In this document: piece by piece, positions 16,487 to 27,591 of the stretch | How the letters are laid out: each line of letters starts with the position of its first letter | Position numbering within the stretch: the first letter of the stretch is position 1 | Assembly: GCA_017437745.1 (NCBI GenBank) | Contig: JAFRYI010000007.1 | Span: forward strand, 62,001-126,000 | Length of the DNA: 64,000 nt | Direction: 5' to 3' | Origin: Bacillota bacterium | GTDB lineage: Bacteria > Bacillota > Clostridia > Peptostreptococcales > Anaerovoracaceae | Position numbers and translations under genes: made by a program | Notes under the pieces: model-generated | What the model was told of the DNA's origin: nothing | The model's database searches: none | Seen by the model: the letters and a program-made list of their open reading frames with translations, nothing else

Positions 16487-19400
16487 ATGGGCGAAAAAGT
16501 ATGGACGTCCCAGCAGAAGAAGGCCATAGACGAAAGGGGTCGCAACCTGCTGGTATCCGCCGCGGCGGGCTCCGGCAAGACTGCCGTGCTCTCCGAAAGG
16601 GTCGCGAGGCTCGTAAAAGAAGGCACGGATCTGGACTCTATGCTGATCATAACCTTTACGACCGCGGCCGCGGCCGAGATGCGCTCCCGCATACTTGAGG
16701 GCGTGGACGATCCGCTGTTCTCCAGGACGCACATCAGCACCTTCAGCTCGCTGGCGCTGGAGATATACAAACAGTACTACCACGTGATCGACGTCCCGCC
16801 GGGACTGTCGGTCTGCGACGATTACAAGCAGAACATACTTAAGAAGGAAGTCCTGGACGGAATGTTCGAAGAGCTTTTCGAGAAGGACGACGCGGACTTC
16901 AAGGACTTCCTGCTCCACAACTGTTCCCCTAAAAGCAACGAAGCCGCAAGGCAGATGATACTCCGGCTGCACACCTTCATACAGAGCATGCCGGATCCTT
17001 TCGCGTGGCTGGACCGCGTGGAAGCGGGCGAGTTCCTGGACCCGCGGAAGCTTATGGCCGAAGCGGCCGGAAACGCTGCCGACAAGCTCCGCGAGGCTCT
17101 GGGCTGTTTCGATCAGGCTTCCGGGCTGCTAAGAGATCCGCTGGTCGACGGGGCGGATCCTCTGCCCAGACTCGCGGAAAAGATAGAAGACTACAGCAAT
17201 AAGGTGCGCGGAGTTCTGTCGCTCTTCGGCAGCGGGGACGTAAGCCGCGCGTTTGCCGCGCTCTCGGAACTTGCCGGGACCTCCATGGACCAGCTCAGAC
17301 CTAACAACGCTGAAAGACCCTCCTTCGAGAAGGTAGCGGAGGAGGTAAAGGCCTACCGCGACGACGGCAAGGCGTCCGTTAAGGAAGCGGCCTCCATGAC
17401 AGGGTCGATGTCAGTCGGGGCGCTGGAAAAGGAGAACGCGCTGCTTCTTGAGCAGCTCCGGAAACTGTGCCGCCTTACCAGGGAGTTCGCCGCGCGTTAC
17501 GACAAAAAGAAGCTGGCGGCGGGGCTGATGGACTTTTCCGACGCCGACCATTTCGCTCTGCGCATACTGGATGATCCGGCCGTGCGAGAAGAGCTCCGCA
17601 GCCAGTTCAAATACATCTTCGTCGACGAATACCAGGACAGCAACTATGTCCAGGAAGAGCTGGTAAACCGCATAAGCCGCGGCAACAACGTCTTCATGGT
17701 CGGCGACGTAAAGCAGAGCATATACAAATTCAGGCTCGCCGAGCCGGAGATATTCATAAATAAGTACAAGGATTATTCCGCGGGGACGGATCCGGACTCG
17801 GAGGTCATAGACCTTAACATGAACTTCCGCAGCAAGAGGCCTGTCATAGACTTCGTCAACAAAGTCTTCGGTGAGGTGATGACCGAACGCACCGTAGGCC
17901 TGGACTACGACGAACGCTCCAAGCTGCACGAAGGCCCCGCCGCCGCGGACGGTCCCCTGTACGAGCCGGAGATGCATCTGATCTCCAAAAAACCGGCGGA
18001 AGACAGCGACGCGGACGAGGAGATCGCGGATCTTAAGTCCACGGAACTGGAAGCCATGAACGCAGCCGAGGTAATAAAGAAATACCACGGAAAGCCGGTC
18101 TCGTCCGACGGAAAGACGCTGAAGTACTCCGACATGGCGGTGCTGCTTCGTTCCGCGAAAGGCCGCGCCGACACTTTCCACAAGACGTTCACCGACATGG
18201 GCATCCCTGCCTACCTGGCCGGAGGCGAGGGTTATTTCGATACGCCCGAGATACAGATATTCCTTAATTTCCTGCGGGTAACGGACAATCCGTCGCAGGA
18301 CATCCCGCTGATCTCCGTGATGCATTTTTCCGGAACGGGCTTCTCCGCGTCGGATCTGGCAAGGATAAGACTGGAGTCCGGGGCGGGCCGCAAATGCTCG
18401 TATTACGAAGCGCTGAGGACGTTCGCGGCTCAGGCAAGCTCGCGCCCCGAGGATCCGCTTGTAATAAAAGCAGCCGCGTTCCTGGACAGGCTCTGCGAAT
18501 GGAGGAAGAAGGCCGCGGCGCTTCCGCTGGCGGACTTCATATGGGAGCTTCTGGCGGAGAGCGGAGTAGCGGACTTCGCGAGGGCTCTCACCGGCGGACG
18601 TCAGAAGATGGCAAACCTGCGCTCCATGGCTGACAGGGCGGAAGCCTTCGAAAAGGAGTCCGCGGAAGGCATAGGAGGGTTCGTAGCCTACATGGAGCTG
18701 CTGGCCTCCAGGGAGAGCGTCGGTACCGGACAGGCGTCCGTCCTCTCGGAAAACGACGACGTCGTAAAGATAATGACCATACACAAGAGCAAGGGCCTGG
18801 AATTCCCCTTCGTCTATCTGGCGGAGATGGGCAGCGCAAGGGACCGCAGCCAGGACAGGGGTGCTCTGCGCCTCCACAAGGATCTGGGCGTTTCGCTCAA
18901 ACTTAAGGACGTGCGGACAGGCATGTCCGCCGTGCCGCTGAGCAGCAAGCTCATAGAGCAGCGCGGAAAGCGCGAGGATCTGGCGGAAGAGATAAGGGTG
19001 CTCTACGTAGCCCTTACCCGCGCCATGAACATACTCGTAATGAGCGCCTCGGTGGACGACGCAAGGGAGTACGCCCGCTCCGCAGTCAGCCGCAGGAACA
19101 AGCTGAAGTCGTACCTGAACATGGTCTACGACTCCGTCTCCAAAGACAAGTTGTCCATACGCGACAAGGAGTCCTTCGCGAGCGTAAAGGAAGACCCGCG
19201 CAAGGCGGAAGTAGTGCATGGCATACGTTACGGTTTCGACGTGGACGAGTCCGGACTCCCGATGAGCATGGACGAACTGCGCGAGAGGCTGGGATACAAG
19301 TACGAGCCGGATCCGGACGAGCTGCTAAAGAGAAAATACAGCGTATCGGAGATCTCCGAGCTTGCGGCGGGAACGCTCAGAACGCGGAGCGGCATAAGGA

Positions 19401-19921
19401 CGTCTTCCGCGGCCGCCTCGGACGCGATAGCCAGGGGCAACGCGTACCACAAGGTGATGGAGCACATACCGTTCACGCCGGAAGGCAAGAGCGCGGAGGA
19501 CATCGCCGCGTTCATGGCAGAACTGAAAGAAAGGAACATCCTCAGCGAGAAAGAGGCTTCGCTGGTGGAGCCGGAGCGCGTAGCTGCGTTCTTCGCTTCG
19601 GAGCTCGGCAGAAGGGCCGTGGCCTCGGACGACATGCGCAAGGAGTCGCCTTTCATACTGCGCACGGAATTCGATGGCAGGTCCGTTGTCGTGCAGGGCG
19701 TCATAGACTGTTATTTCCGCGAAGGGGACAGCTACGTTCTGGTGGATTACAAGAGCAGCTACGTGGACCCGCGGGATCCCGAAGCCGCAAAGGAGATGCT
19801 TCTGGAACGCTACGCCATGCAGCTGGACCTCTACAAAAAGGCTCTGGAGACCATAGGAGAGATACCGGTCAGCGGAGCTTATCTGTACCTTTTCGGCTCC
19901 GGAGACTGGGTCGTTAGGTAA
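16487..19921 (+). CDS. addA: ATP-dependent helicase/nuclease subunit A
   Basis: The 1144-residue protein is a UvrD-type helicase (Walker A S-A-A-A-G-S-G-K-T at 24-32, V-D-E-Y-Q-D-S and V-G-D-V-K-Q-S-I-Y-K-F-R in the middle, M-T-I-H-K-S-K-G-L-E-F-P later). It is fused to a C-terminal PD-(D/E)XK nuclease with V-Q-G-V-I-D and V-L-V-D-Y-K-S. This is AddA, which with AddB resects double-strand breaks for RecA. It is slightly shorter than the Bacillus protein. The start follows AAAGGAAGG by 6 bases. AddB normally sits directly upstream but is not there or elsewhere in the window. Confidence 0.93.
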   Translation: MGEKVWTSQQKKAIDERGRNLLVSAAAGSGKTAVLSERVARLVKEGTDLDSMLIITFTTAAAAEMRSRILEGVDDPLFSRTHISTFSSLALEIYKQYYHVIDVPPGLSVCDDYKQNILKKEVLDGMFEELFEKDDADFKDFLLHNCSPKSNEAARQMILRLHTFIQSMPDPFAWLDRVEAGEFLDPRKLMAEAAGNAADKLREALGCFDQASGLLRDPLVDGADPLPRLAEKIEDYSNKVRGVLSLFGSGDVSRAFAALSELAGTSMDQLRPNNAERPSFEKVAEEVKAYRDDGKASVKEAASMTGSMSVGALEKENALLLEQLRKLCRLTREFAARYDKKKLAAGLMDFSDADHFALRILDDPAVREELRSQFKYIFVDEYQDSNYVQEELVNRISRGNNVFMVGDVKQSIYKFRLAEPEIFINKYKDYSAGTDPDSEVIDLNMNFRSKRPVIDFVNKVFGEVMTERTVGLDYDERSKLHEGPAAADGPLYEPEMHLISKKPAEDSDADEEIADLKSTELEAMNAAEVIKKYHGKPVSSDGKTLKYSDMAVLLRSAKGRADTFHKTFTDMGIPAYLAGGEGYFDTPEIQIFLNFLRVTDNPSQDIPLISVMHFSGTGFSASDLARIRLESGAGRKCSYYEALRTFAAQASSRPEDPLVIKAAAFLDRLCEWRKKAAALPLADFIWELLAESGVADFARALTGGRQKMANLRSMADRAEAFEKESAEGIGGFVAYMELLASRESVGTGQASVLSENDDVVKIMTIHKSKGLEFPFVYLAEMGSARDRSQDRGALRLHKDLGVSLKLKDVRTGMSAVPLSSKLIEQRGKREDLAEEIRVLYVALTRAMNILVMSASVDDAREYARSAVSRRNKLKSYLNMVYDSVSKDKLSIRDKESFASVKEDPRKAEVVHGIRYGFDVDESGLPMSMDELRERLGYKYEPDPDELLKRKYSVSEISELAAGTLRTRSGIRTSSAAASDAIARGNAYHKVMEHIPFTPEGKSAEDIAAFMAELKERNILSEKEASLVEPERVAAFFASELGRRAVASDDMRKESPFILRTEFDGRSVVVQGVIDCYFREGDSYVLVDYKSSYVDPRDPEAAKEMLLERYAMQLDLYKKALETIGEIPVSGAYLYLFGSGDWVVR

Positions 19922-19948
19922 AAACGGTACACACATATATCCGTTTCG

Positions 19949-19977
19949 TTGACACTGATATACAGAGATGCTACGAT
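19949..19977 (+). promoter_or_regulatory. Strong promoter upstream of the PC4-domain gene
   Basis: Consensus TTGACA (19949-19954) is 17 bases from TACGAT (19972-19977), which is preceded by TGC as an extended -10. Confidence 0.7.
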
Positions 19978-20019
19978 ACCTTTGCTTTTGATCCATGCGG
20001 GGAGGAAACGGAGGATAAA

Positions 20020-20337
20020 ATGTCAGAAGCACAGGTCGGAGCAGGCTCAGCCGTCCGTTCCGCAGGCGGTACCGCGGCGGAAAACAACGAAGCTATCAGC
20101 TTCACGATACTGGAGCACCTGGGGGTCTTAAGGGCCAGCGCGTCGGGCTGGGCAAGAGAACTCAATTACATCTCCTGGTGCGACAGACCGGCAAGGTTCG
20201 ACATCCGGGACTGGACGCCGGATCACAAGAAGAGCTCCCGGGGCATAACTCTTACGGATTACGAAATGAACAAGATCTGCGAATGGGTAAGCCGCAGGAA
20301 CTCAGCCGCAGCCTCTACTCAGGATGAAAGCCGGTAA
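20020..20337 (+). CDS. YdbC/PC4-family single-stranded-nucleic-acid-binding protein
   Basis: The 105-residue protein contains a PC4-like domain at about 27-90, with E-H-L-G-V-L, W-A-R-E-L-N, D-I-R-D-W and the closing G-I-T-L-T-D-Y-E, which match the Firmicutes YdbC family. YdbC dimers bind single-stranded DNA. It has short extra tails at both ends. The ATG follows GGAGG by 5 bases. Lying between addA and pcrA, it may act in DNA repair or transcription. Confidence 0.82.
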   Translation: MSEAQVGAGSAVRSAGGTAAENNEAISFTILEHLGVLRASASGWARELNYISWCDRPARFDIRDWTPDHKKSSRGITLTDYEMNKICEWVSRRNSAAASTQDESR

Positions 20338-20845
20338 GAATTCCGAAAACATCTTCGGAAGTTCTTCGGAATATAAAATGCTCGTCTTAAAGATCTCCGA
20401 GTATCCGCTCAACAAGGAACTGCTAAGGCTGTACATGATGGACATCGCCCCTGCGGGCAGTTTCGTAAGGGAAGCTCCTCTGAAAAGATACGGCGCAAGG
20501 CCGACGGAGGACAAGGCCCTTAGGATAGCGGATCTTAAAAGACGAATATCAGAGGTGGAGAAAGCCCTGCTCAGTATCCCGGAGGAATACAGGAGCGGGG
20601 TCTTGTATCATACGGTATACCACGGATGCAAGGGCATCCAGGGAGGAAAGGGGAGCGCCTGGTCCGACGACGCGTTCTCCTTCGCGCACCCCAACACCTG
20701 GAAGAAATGGAAGACGCGCTTCATTCTGGAATACGCGTCCATCATCGGGGAAAAGGACCACATTGAGCTGCTGAACGAGTACCGGCCGGCTGTCAGGCAG
20801 CCGCCCGATATCTATGGATATTTCGACCCCGGTGTGGTAAAATAG
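20324..20845 (+). CDS. Unrecognised protein with possible helix-turn-helix
   Basis: The 173-residue protein overlaps the PC4-domain gene by 14 bases. The middle holds a charged helix (D-L-K-R-R-I-S-E-V-E-K-A-L) followed by I-P-E-E-Y-R-S-G-V and then H-P-N-T-W-K-K-W-K-T-R-F, a layout reminiscent of ArpU/RinA-like or sigma-like regulators, but I cannot assign a family. An in-frame ATG at 20378 is an alternative start; neither has a strong ribosome site. A regulatory DNA-binding role is only a guess. Confidence 0.6.
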   Translation: MKAGKNSENIFGSSSEYKMLVLKISEYPLNKELLRLYMMDIAPAGSFVREAPLKRYGARPTEDKALRIADLKRRISEVEKALLSIPEEYRSGVLYHTVYHGCKGIQGGKGSAWSDDAFSFAHPNTWKKWKTRFILEYASIIGEKDHIELLNEYRPAVRQPPDIYGYFDPGVVK

Positions 20846-20876
20846 ACTTGCAGAAAAAAGGTCGGAATAACTGAAA

Positions 20877-23126
20877 ATGCAGGACTATTTAGAGAAACTC
20901 AATCCTCAGCAGTACGAGGCCGCCACGCATACCGAGGGGCCTCTTCTTATACTGGCCGGAGCCGGTTCCGGCAAGACCAACACCATGACGCACCGCATCG
21001 CCTACATGATAAAGGACTGCGGCGTTAACCCATACTCTATCTTAGCGGTAACGTTTACCAACAAGGCCGCCGCGGAGATGCGCGAAAGGGTGGAGAAGCT
21101 GGTCGGGGCAAAGCCCGGCATGTGGATCCAGACCTTCCATTCGGCCTGCCTCAGGATACTCAGATACGAGGCGGACAAGCTCGGTTTCGAAAAGAGCTTC
21201 GCCGTCTACGACCCCGTGGACCAGAAGTCCGTAGTAAAAAAGATAATAAAGGACATGCAGCTGGACGAGAAGCGCTTCGCTCCGGCATATGTGCTCACCG
21301 TCATTTCCGACTGCAAAGAAAAGGAAAAGAGCCCGGAGGACTACGCCGGGGAGGACGGACAGTTCAACCCGGTCTACAAGACCATGGCGGAGATCTACGA
21401 CCGCTACGAAGGCACGCTGAAGCAGTGCAACGCCATGGATTTCGACGACCTGATACTCAACGCCGTAAGGCTGTTCGAAAGATATCCGGAGGTCCTGGAG
21501 GAGTACCGCCGGAGATTCAGATACATAATGGTGGACGAGTACCAGGACACCAACATGCTGCAGTATAAGCTGATCCACCTGCTCGGAAGCGGGCACCGCA
21601 ACGTCTGCGTGGTCGGAGACGACGACCAGTGCATATACGAGTGGCGCGGCGCGGACATACGCAACATCCTGGAGTTCGAGAAGGACTTCCCTGGCGCCAA
21701 GGTAATAAAGCTGGAACAGAACTACAGGTCCAAGGGAAACATACTTTCCGCGGCCCACAGCGTCATAAGCCGCAACCGCGCCAGAAAGGACAAGAAGCTC
21801 TGGACCGAAGCAGACGAAGGCGACAAGGTGCAGTACTACCGCGCGGAAGACGACCACGAGGAAGCCCGCTGGACCGCCGCCAAGATAAAGGAACTTATGC
21901 GCAAGGACCCGGATCTAAAGTATTCGGATTTCGCGGTTCTCTACCGCACCAACGTGCAGAGCAGGCGTTTCGAGGAACAGTTCGCCGCCAAGGGCGTACC
22001 GTATCAGGTGCTCTCCGGCACGCGTTTCTACGACCGCAAGGAAATAAAGGACATGCTCTGCTACATGAGGCTGGTGCAGGATCCGCTGGACGACGTCAGC
22101 CTGCGCAGGGTCATCAACGAGCCGAAGCGCGGCATAGGCGACAAGACCATGGCTCTCATAGAGCGCTGCGCAAGCGTAAACGGATGGAGCCTGCTGGAGT
22201 CCATAGCCAGCGACGCCGTTCAGGACGATCTGGGCGCAAAAGCCGCCTCGGAGCTTAAGAAGCTTTCGGAACTGATACAGTCGCTCAACGCGCAGAAGGA
22301 CAGCATGCCCGTGGCGGACATCTACGATACTCTGCTTGTGCGTTCGGACTATCTGTCCGCGCTGGAGAACCAGGTGTCGATAGAGGCGGAAGGCCGCATA
22401 GAGAACCTTCTGGAATTCAAGTCGGTAATCGCGGAAAAGCAGGCGGACGCGGAAAAGCTCGGCGAAACGCTAACGCTGGAAAACTTCATGGAGGGCATAG
22501 CCCTCGTTTCGGACATAGACAGCCACGACCCGGATCAGGACGCCGTGGTGCTTATGACGCTCCACTCCGCAAAGGGGCTGGAGTTCCCTGTGGTGTTCAT
22601 GCCGGGCATGGAAACGGGGCTCTTCCCCAGTTACCGCTCGCTCGAAAAGAACGGCGATCCGGAGGAGGAGAGGCGTCTCTGCTACGTAGGTATGACCCGC
22701 GCCAAGGAAAGGCTCTTCCTTACCAGCGCGGAAACGCGCATGCTCTACGGAAAGACGGACTATACCTCGGAGAGCATGTTCCTTAAGGAGATAGACCGCA
22801 GATTCATGGGCGGCACGCCGCTCTACGACAAGAAAGGCCTGGGCATGTCCTACGACAAGTACAGATCCTCCGCGGAAGGCAGCTATTCGCACGGGGAGTA
22901 CCTTTCCCCGATAAAGCAGATATATGCCGTAAAGCAGAGCAGCGACCTGCTTAAGAAGGAAGCGACTCTGGCTAACGAGGTCGTAAAGCCCGGAGAACGG
23001 GTGAACCACCCCAAGTTCGGCGACGGCACCATAATAACGGTAAACGGCACCGTGCTGACTATAGTATTCGATCTCTTCGGCACAAAGAAACTGGCCAAGG
23101 ATCTTGCGCCGCTGAAGAGGATATAG
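20877..23126 (+). CDS. pcrA: ATP-dependent DNA helicase PcrA/UvrD
   Basis: The 749-residue superfamily-1 helicase has the Q-motif L-N-P-Q-Q-Y-E-A, Walker A G-A-G-S-G-K-T at 28-34, V-D-E-Y-Q-D-T-N, the G-D-D-D-Q-C-I-Y-E-W-R motif and M-T-L-H-S-A-K-G-L-E-F-P. The last 50 residues (G-E-R-V-N-H-P-K-F-G-D-G-T-I) form the small beta-barrel that binds RNA polymerase in PcrA. It acts in nucleotide excision repair and removes RecA or stalled polymerase. It is followed 54 bases later by ligA, the common Firmicutes order pcrA-ligA. Confidence 0.95.
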   Translation: MQDYLEKLNPQQYEAATHTEGPLLILAGAGSGKTNTMTHRIAYMIKDCGVNPYSILAVTFTNKAAAEMRERVEKLVGAKPGMWIQTFHSACLRILRYEADKLGFEKSFAVYDPVDQKSVVKKIIKDMQLDEKRFAPAYVLTVISDCKEKEKSPEDYAGEDGQFNPVYKTMAEIYDRYEGTLKQCNAMDFDDLILNAVRLFERYPEVLEEYRRRFRYIMVDEYQDTNMLQYKLIHLLGSGHRNVCVVGDDDQCIYEWRGADIRNILEFEKDFPGAKVIKLEQNYRSKGNILSAAHSVISRNRARKDKKLWTEADEGDKVQYYRAEDDHEEARWTAAKIKELMRKDPDLKYSDFAVLYRTNVQSRRFEEQFAAKGVPYQVLSGTRFYDRKEIKDMLCYMRLVQDPLDDVSLRRVINEPKRGIGDKTMALIERCASVNGWSLLESIASDAVQDDLGAKAASELKKLSELIQSLNAQKDSMPVADIYDTLLVRSDYLSALENQVSIEAEGRIENLLEFKSVIAEKQADAEKLGETLTLENFMEGIALVSDIDSHDPDQDAVVLMTLHSAKGLEFPVVFMPGMETGLFPSYRSLEKNGDPEEERRLCYVGMTRAKERLFLTSAETRMLYGKTDYTSESMFLKEIDRRFMGGTPLYDKKGLGMSYDKYRSSAEGSYSHGEYLSPIKQIYAVKQSSDLLKKEATLANEVVKPGERVNHPKFGDGTIITVNGTVLTIVFDLFGTKKLAKDLAPLKRI

Positions 23127-25175
<2,049 letters not shown>

Positions 25176-25249
25176 ATACCGGCCGTGCTGTAAATGCGCC
25201 GCCGTATGCCCGGAAGAATCGGGTATTACACGCCTCAGGCCCGGAAGTA

Positions 25250-25278
25250 TTGATTATTAAAGGCCGCTGGGGTATAAT
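25250..25278 (+). promoter_or_regulatory. Promoter of the SRP RNA
   Basis: TTGATT (25250-25255) and TATAAT (25273-25278) are spaced by 17 bases, placing the transcript start close to the RNA 5' end at about 25290. Confidence 0.75.
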
Positions 25279-25293
25279 TCAATAGTATCAGGA

Positions 25294-25418
25294 TGTGCCG
25301 GCCCGCAGCCGGGCTTCCGCGCAATAGGAATCTGCGAACCATGTCAGGTCCGGAAGGAAGCAGCATTAAGCGGAGCCGCCTATGTGCCGCGGGCAGAGCT
25401 CGGCTGCGGACCGGCACA
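25294..25418 (+). ncRNA. ffs: Signal recognition particle RNA, small bacterial type
   Basis: The core contains the invariant helix-8 region (ATGTCAGGTCC, the GGAA tetraloop, then GGAAGCAGCA) that binds Ffh. The ends pair: TGTGCCGGCCCGCAGCCGGGC (first 20 bases from 25294) with the GC-rich 3' arm ending at 25418. At about 125 nt it has only the S-domain hairpin and no Alu domain, unlike the long RNAs of Bacillus and many Clostridia. It sits before dnaX, a common placement. Confidence 0.93.
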
Positions 25419-25509
25419 GTTTATTAAGTGATCAAGGATACGCTACGCAGGCGTTCCGGCGCTGCCGGCTGACGGCGGCCGGGACGCAGCCACCCTAAGG
25501 GAGAACAGG

Positions 25510-26583
25510 ATGTATCAGGCATTGTACAGGGCCTTCAGGCCGGAAACGTTCGACGATCTGATCGGACAGGACCACATCGTAAAGATCCTCAAAAACCAGA
25601 TAGCTTCGGATACCGTGGGTCACGCCTACCTTTTCTGCGGAACGCGCGGAACAGGCAAGACCACCACGGCAAGGCTCCTGGCCAAAGCCCTCAACTGCAC
25701 TTCGGATGGGGAGCGTCCCTGCGGCGAGTGCGACGCGTGCAGGGCCATAGCAGCCGGAACGTTCATAGACGTTACGGAGCTGGACGCCGCGTCCAACAAC
25801 TCCGTGGACGACATCCGCACCCTCCGCGAGGAAGTAAACTTCCCGCCTGCCGTAGGCAGAAAGAAAGTCTATATAATCGACGAAGTCCACATGCTCTCCA
25901 CGCAGGCTTTCAACGCGTTCCTTAAGACGCTGGAGGAGCCGCCGAAGGACACGGTCTTCATACTCTGCACCACGGATCCCAACAAGCTTCCCGCAACCAT
26001 ACAGTCCAGGTGCATACGTCTGGATTTCCGCCGCGTTCCGGAGAGCGTCATAAGGGCAAGGTTCCGCGACATCTGCGCCAGGATAGGCGTTAAGGCGGAC
26101 GAGGACGCCCTTGCGCTTCTTGCGGGCAGCGCGGACGGTTCCGTAAGAGACGGTCTGTCGCTTCTGGATCTTTGCATAGGAAGCGGAGACAGACTTACGA
26201 GGGAGGATGTCCTGGATCTTCTGGGCATGGCGCCGTCGGAGCTTTTCGTAAAGCTTACGGACTGCGTCCGCACGGGAGACGCCGCCGGAGCTCTTACCGC
26301 CTTTGCCGAAACGCTTTCGGAAGGCAAGGAGGCTCTGCAGGTGGGCCGCGACTGGCTGGATCACTTCCGCAGCCTCATGATAATAAAGTTCTCGGACGAG
26401 CCGCAGAACATACTCAACCTTTCCGCGGAGAACATAGAAAGGCTCAAGGTCCAGGCGCAGGCTACGGACATGGCTTTCATCTCCGCGTCCATAAAGACAC
26501 TTTCGCAGGCTCTTCTGGACGCGCGCTGGGCGGCAAGGCCCAGGACTCTGATAGAGCTTGCCATCATAGAAATGTGCCGTTAG
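25510..26583 (+). CDS. dnaX: DNA polymerase III clamp-loader subunit DnaX, short form
   Basis: The 357-residue protein has the clamp-loader AAA+ core: Walker A G-T-R-G-T-G-K-T at 44-51, zinc-binding Cys63, 71, 74 and 77, the sensor region D-E-V-H-M-L, and S-R-C arginine finger. The collar domain follows and the protein stops at about residue 357, just after R-T-L-I-E-L-A-I-I-E-M. Most Firmicutes DnaX proteins run past 500 residues; the tau-specific C-terminal domains are absent, and the next gene begins 60 bases later, leaving no room for them. The ribosome site is AAGGGAG before the ATG. The usual downstream partners yaaK (EbfC) and recR are not here. Confidence 0.93.
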   Translation: MYQALYRAFRPETFDDLIGQDHIVKILKNQIASDTVGHAYLFCGTRGTGKTTTARLLAKALNCTSDGERPCGECDACRAIAAGTFIDVTELDAASNNSVDDIRTLREEVNFPPAVGRKKVYIIDEVHMLSTQAFNAFLKTLEEPPKDTVFILCTTDPNKLPATIQSRCIRLDFRRVPESVIRARFRDICARIGVKADEDALALLAGSADGSVRDGLSLLDLCIGSGDRLTREDVLDLLGMAPSELFVKLTDCVRTGDAAGALTAFAETLSEGKEALQVGRDWLDHFRSLMIIKFSDEPQNILNLSAENIERLKVQAQATDMAFISASIKTLSQALLDARWAARPRTLIELAIIEMCR

Positions 26584-26643
26584 GCACCGCTTCGCGGACC
26601 CGGGCGTACCGGCCGCAAAGACCGTTACCGTCAAGGAGCAATA

Positions 26644-27591
26644 ATGGGTAATACGTTTTATTTTCAGTGGGAAGTAGCGCTCATGGAGTCCATCCAGGCG
26701 CATCTGGGCAGCTTCGGAGTAAAGCTGGCGTCGTTCATAAGCATGTTCGGCGAGGAGCTGGTGCTTATATTGGTGCTGGGCTTCCTGTACTGGTCCTACG
26801 ACAAGAAGATAGGCCGCAAGGTAGGCCTCAGCATCACGATGGGGCTGGTATGGAACCCGCTCATCAAGAACATCGCGTGCCGCAGGCGCCCGTACTTCGA
26901 CAACGAAGGCATAAAGTGCCTTAAGCCGGTGGACAGTTCCGCCAGCATCTACGACGTAAAGGCGCAGGGCTGGTCGTTCCCGAGCGGTCATTCCACGAAC
27001 TCCACCATAGCTTACGGCTCGCTGGCGTATTTCTTTAAGAATAAGGCTGTAAGGATAATATGCATAATTCTGCCGCTGCTCGTGGGAATATCCAGGTTCT
27101 GCGTGGGCGTCCACTATCCTACGGACGTGCTCTGCGGCTGGATACTGGGCGCCGTTATCGTGTTCCTGATGCCGTGGCTTCTGGACAGGGCCAGGCACAA
27201 GTGGCTGCTCTATCTGGTGATATTCGTCGTGTCGCTGGCAGGCTGCGTCTGGAGCAGGACAAACGACTACTACACCGGCATAGGCATGATGGCCGGATTC
27301 TTCCTGGGCGACTTGTTCGAGGAAAAGGTTGTGCGTTTCGAGAACACCAGAGTGTGGTGGCGCATGATACTGCGCGTGCTGCTTGGCGGAGCCATCTACT
27401 TCGCGGTGAACACGCTGCTTAAGATGCCTTTCCCGGACACGGTGCTGCAGGCGGAGAACGCGCTGGGCTATTCCATAAGGGCGGTGCGCTACTGCATAGT
27501 GATGTTTGTTGAAGTCGGGCTCTACCCGATGGCATTCAGGATAATAGGAAACAAAAAGAAAGCAGAGACCAAGGAAGGGGAAGCAAAGTGA
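26644..27591 (+). CDS. PAP2-family membrane phosphatase
   Basis: The 315-residue protein has about eight membrane segments and the three PAP2 motifs: K-N-I-A-C-R-R-R-P, P-S-G-H-S, and S-R-F-C-V-G-V-H-Y-P-T-D. It should remove phosphate from a lipid such as undecaprenyl diphosphate or phosphatidic acid at the outer membrane face. A second four-helix half and a K-K-K tail follow the catalytic domain. The ATG follows AAGGAG. Its stop overlaps the GTG of the next gene (GTGA). Confidence 0.88.
   Translation: MGNTFYFQWEVALMESIQAHLGSFGVKLASFISMFGEELVLILVLGFLYWSYDKKIGRKVGLSITMGLVWNPLIKNIACRRRPYFDNEGIKCLKPVDSSASIYDVKAQGWSFPSGHSTNSTIAYGSLAYFFKNKAVRIICIILPLLVGISRFCVGVHYPTDVLCGWILGAVIVFLMPWLLDRARHKWLLYLVIFVVSLAGCVWSRTNDYYTGIGMMAGFFLGDLFEEKVVRFENTRVWWRMILRVLLGGAIYFAVNTLLKMPFPDTVLQAENALGYSIRAVRYCIVMFVEVGLYPMAFRIIGNKKKAETKEGEAK

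Noticed and set aside
17411-19219. 602-codon minus-strand frame within addA
   Set aside because: It is an antisense shadow of a well-supported helicase/nuclease gene.
26560-26643. Programmed frameshift that would extend dnaX into tau
   Set aside because: No A-rich slippery sequence is seen, and the other frames after 26583 are short before the next gene.
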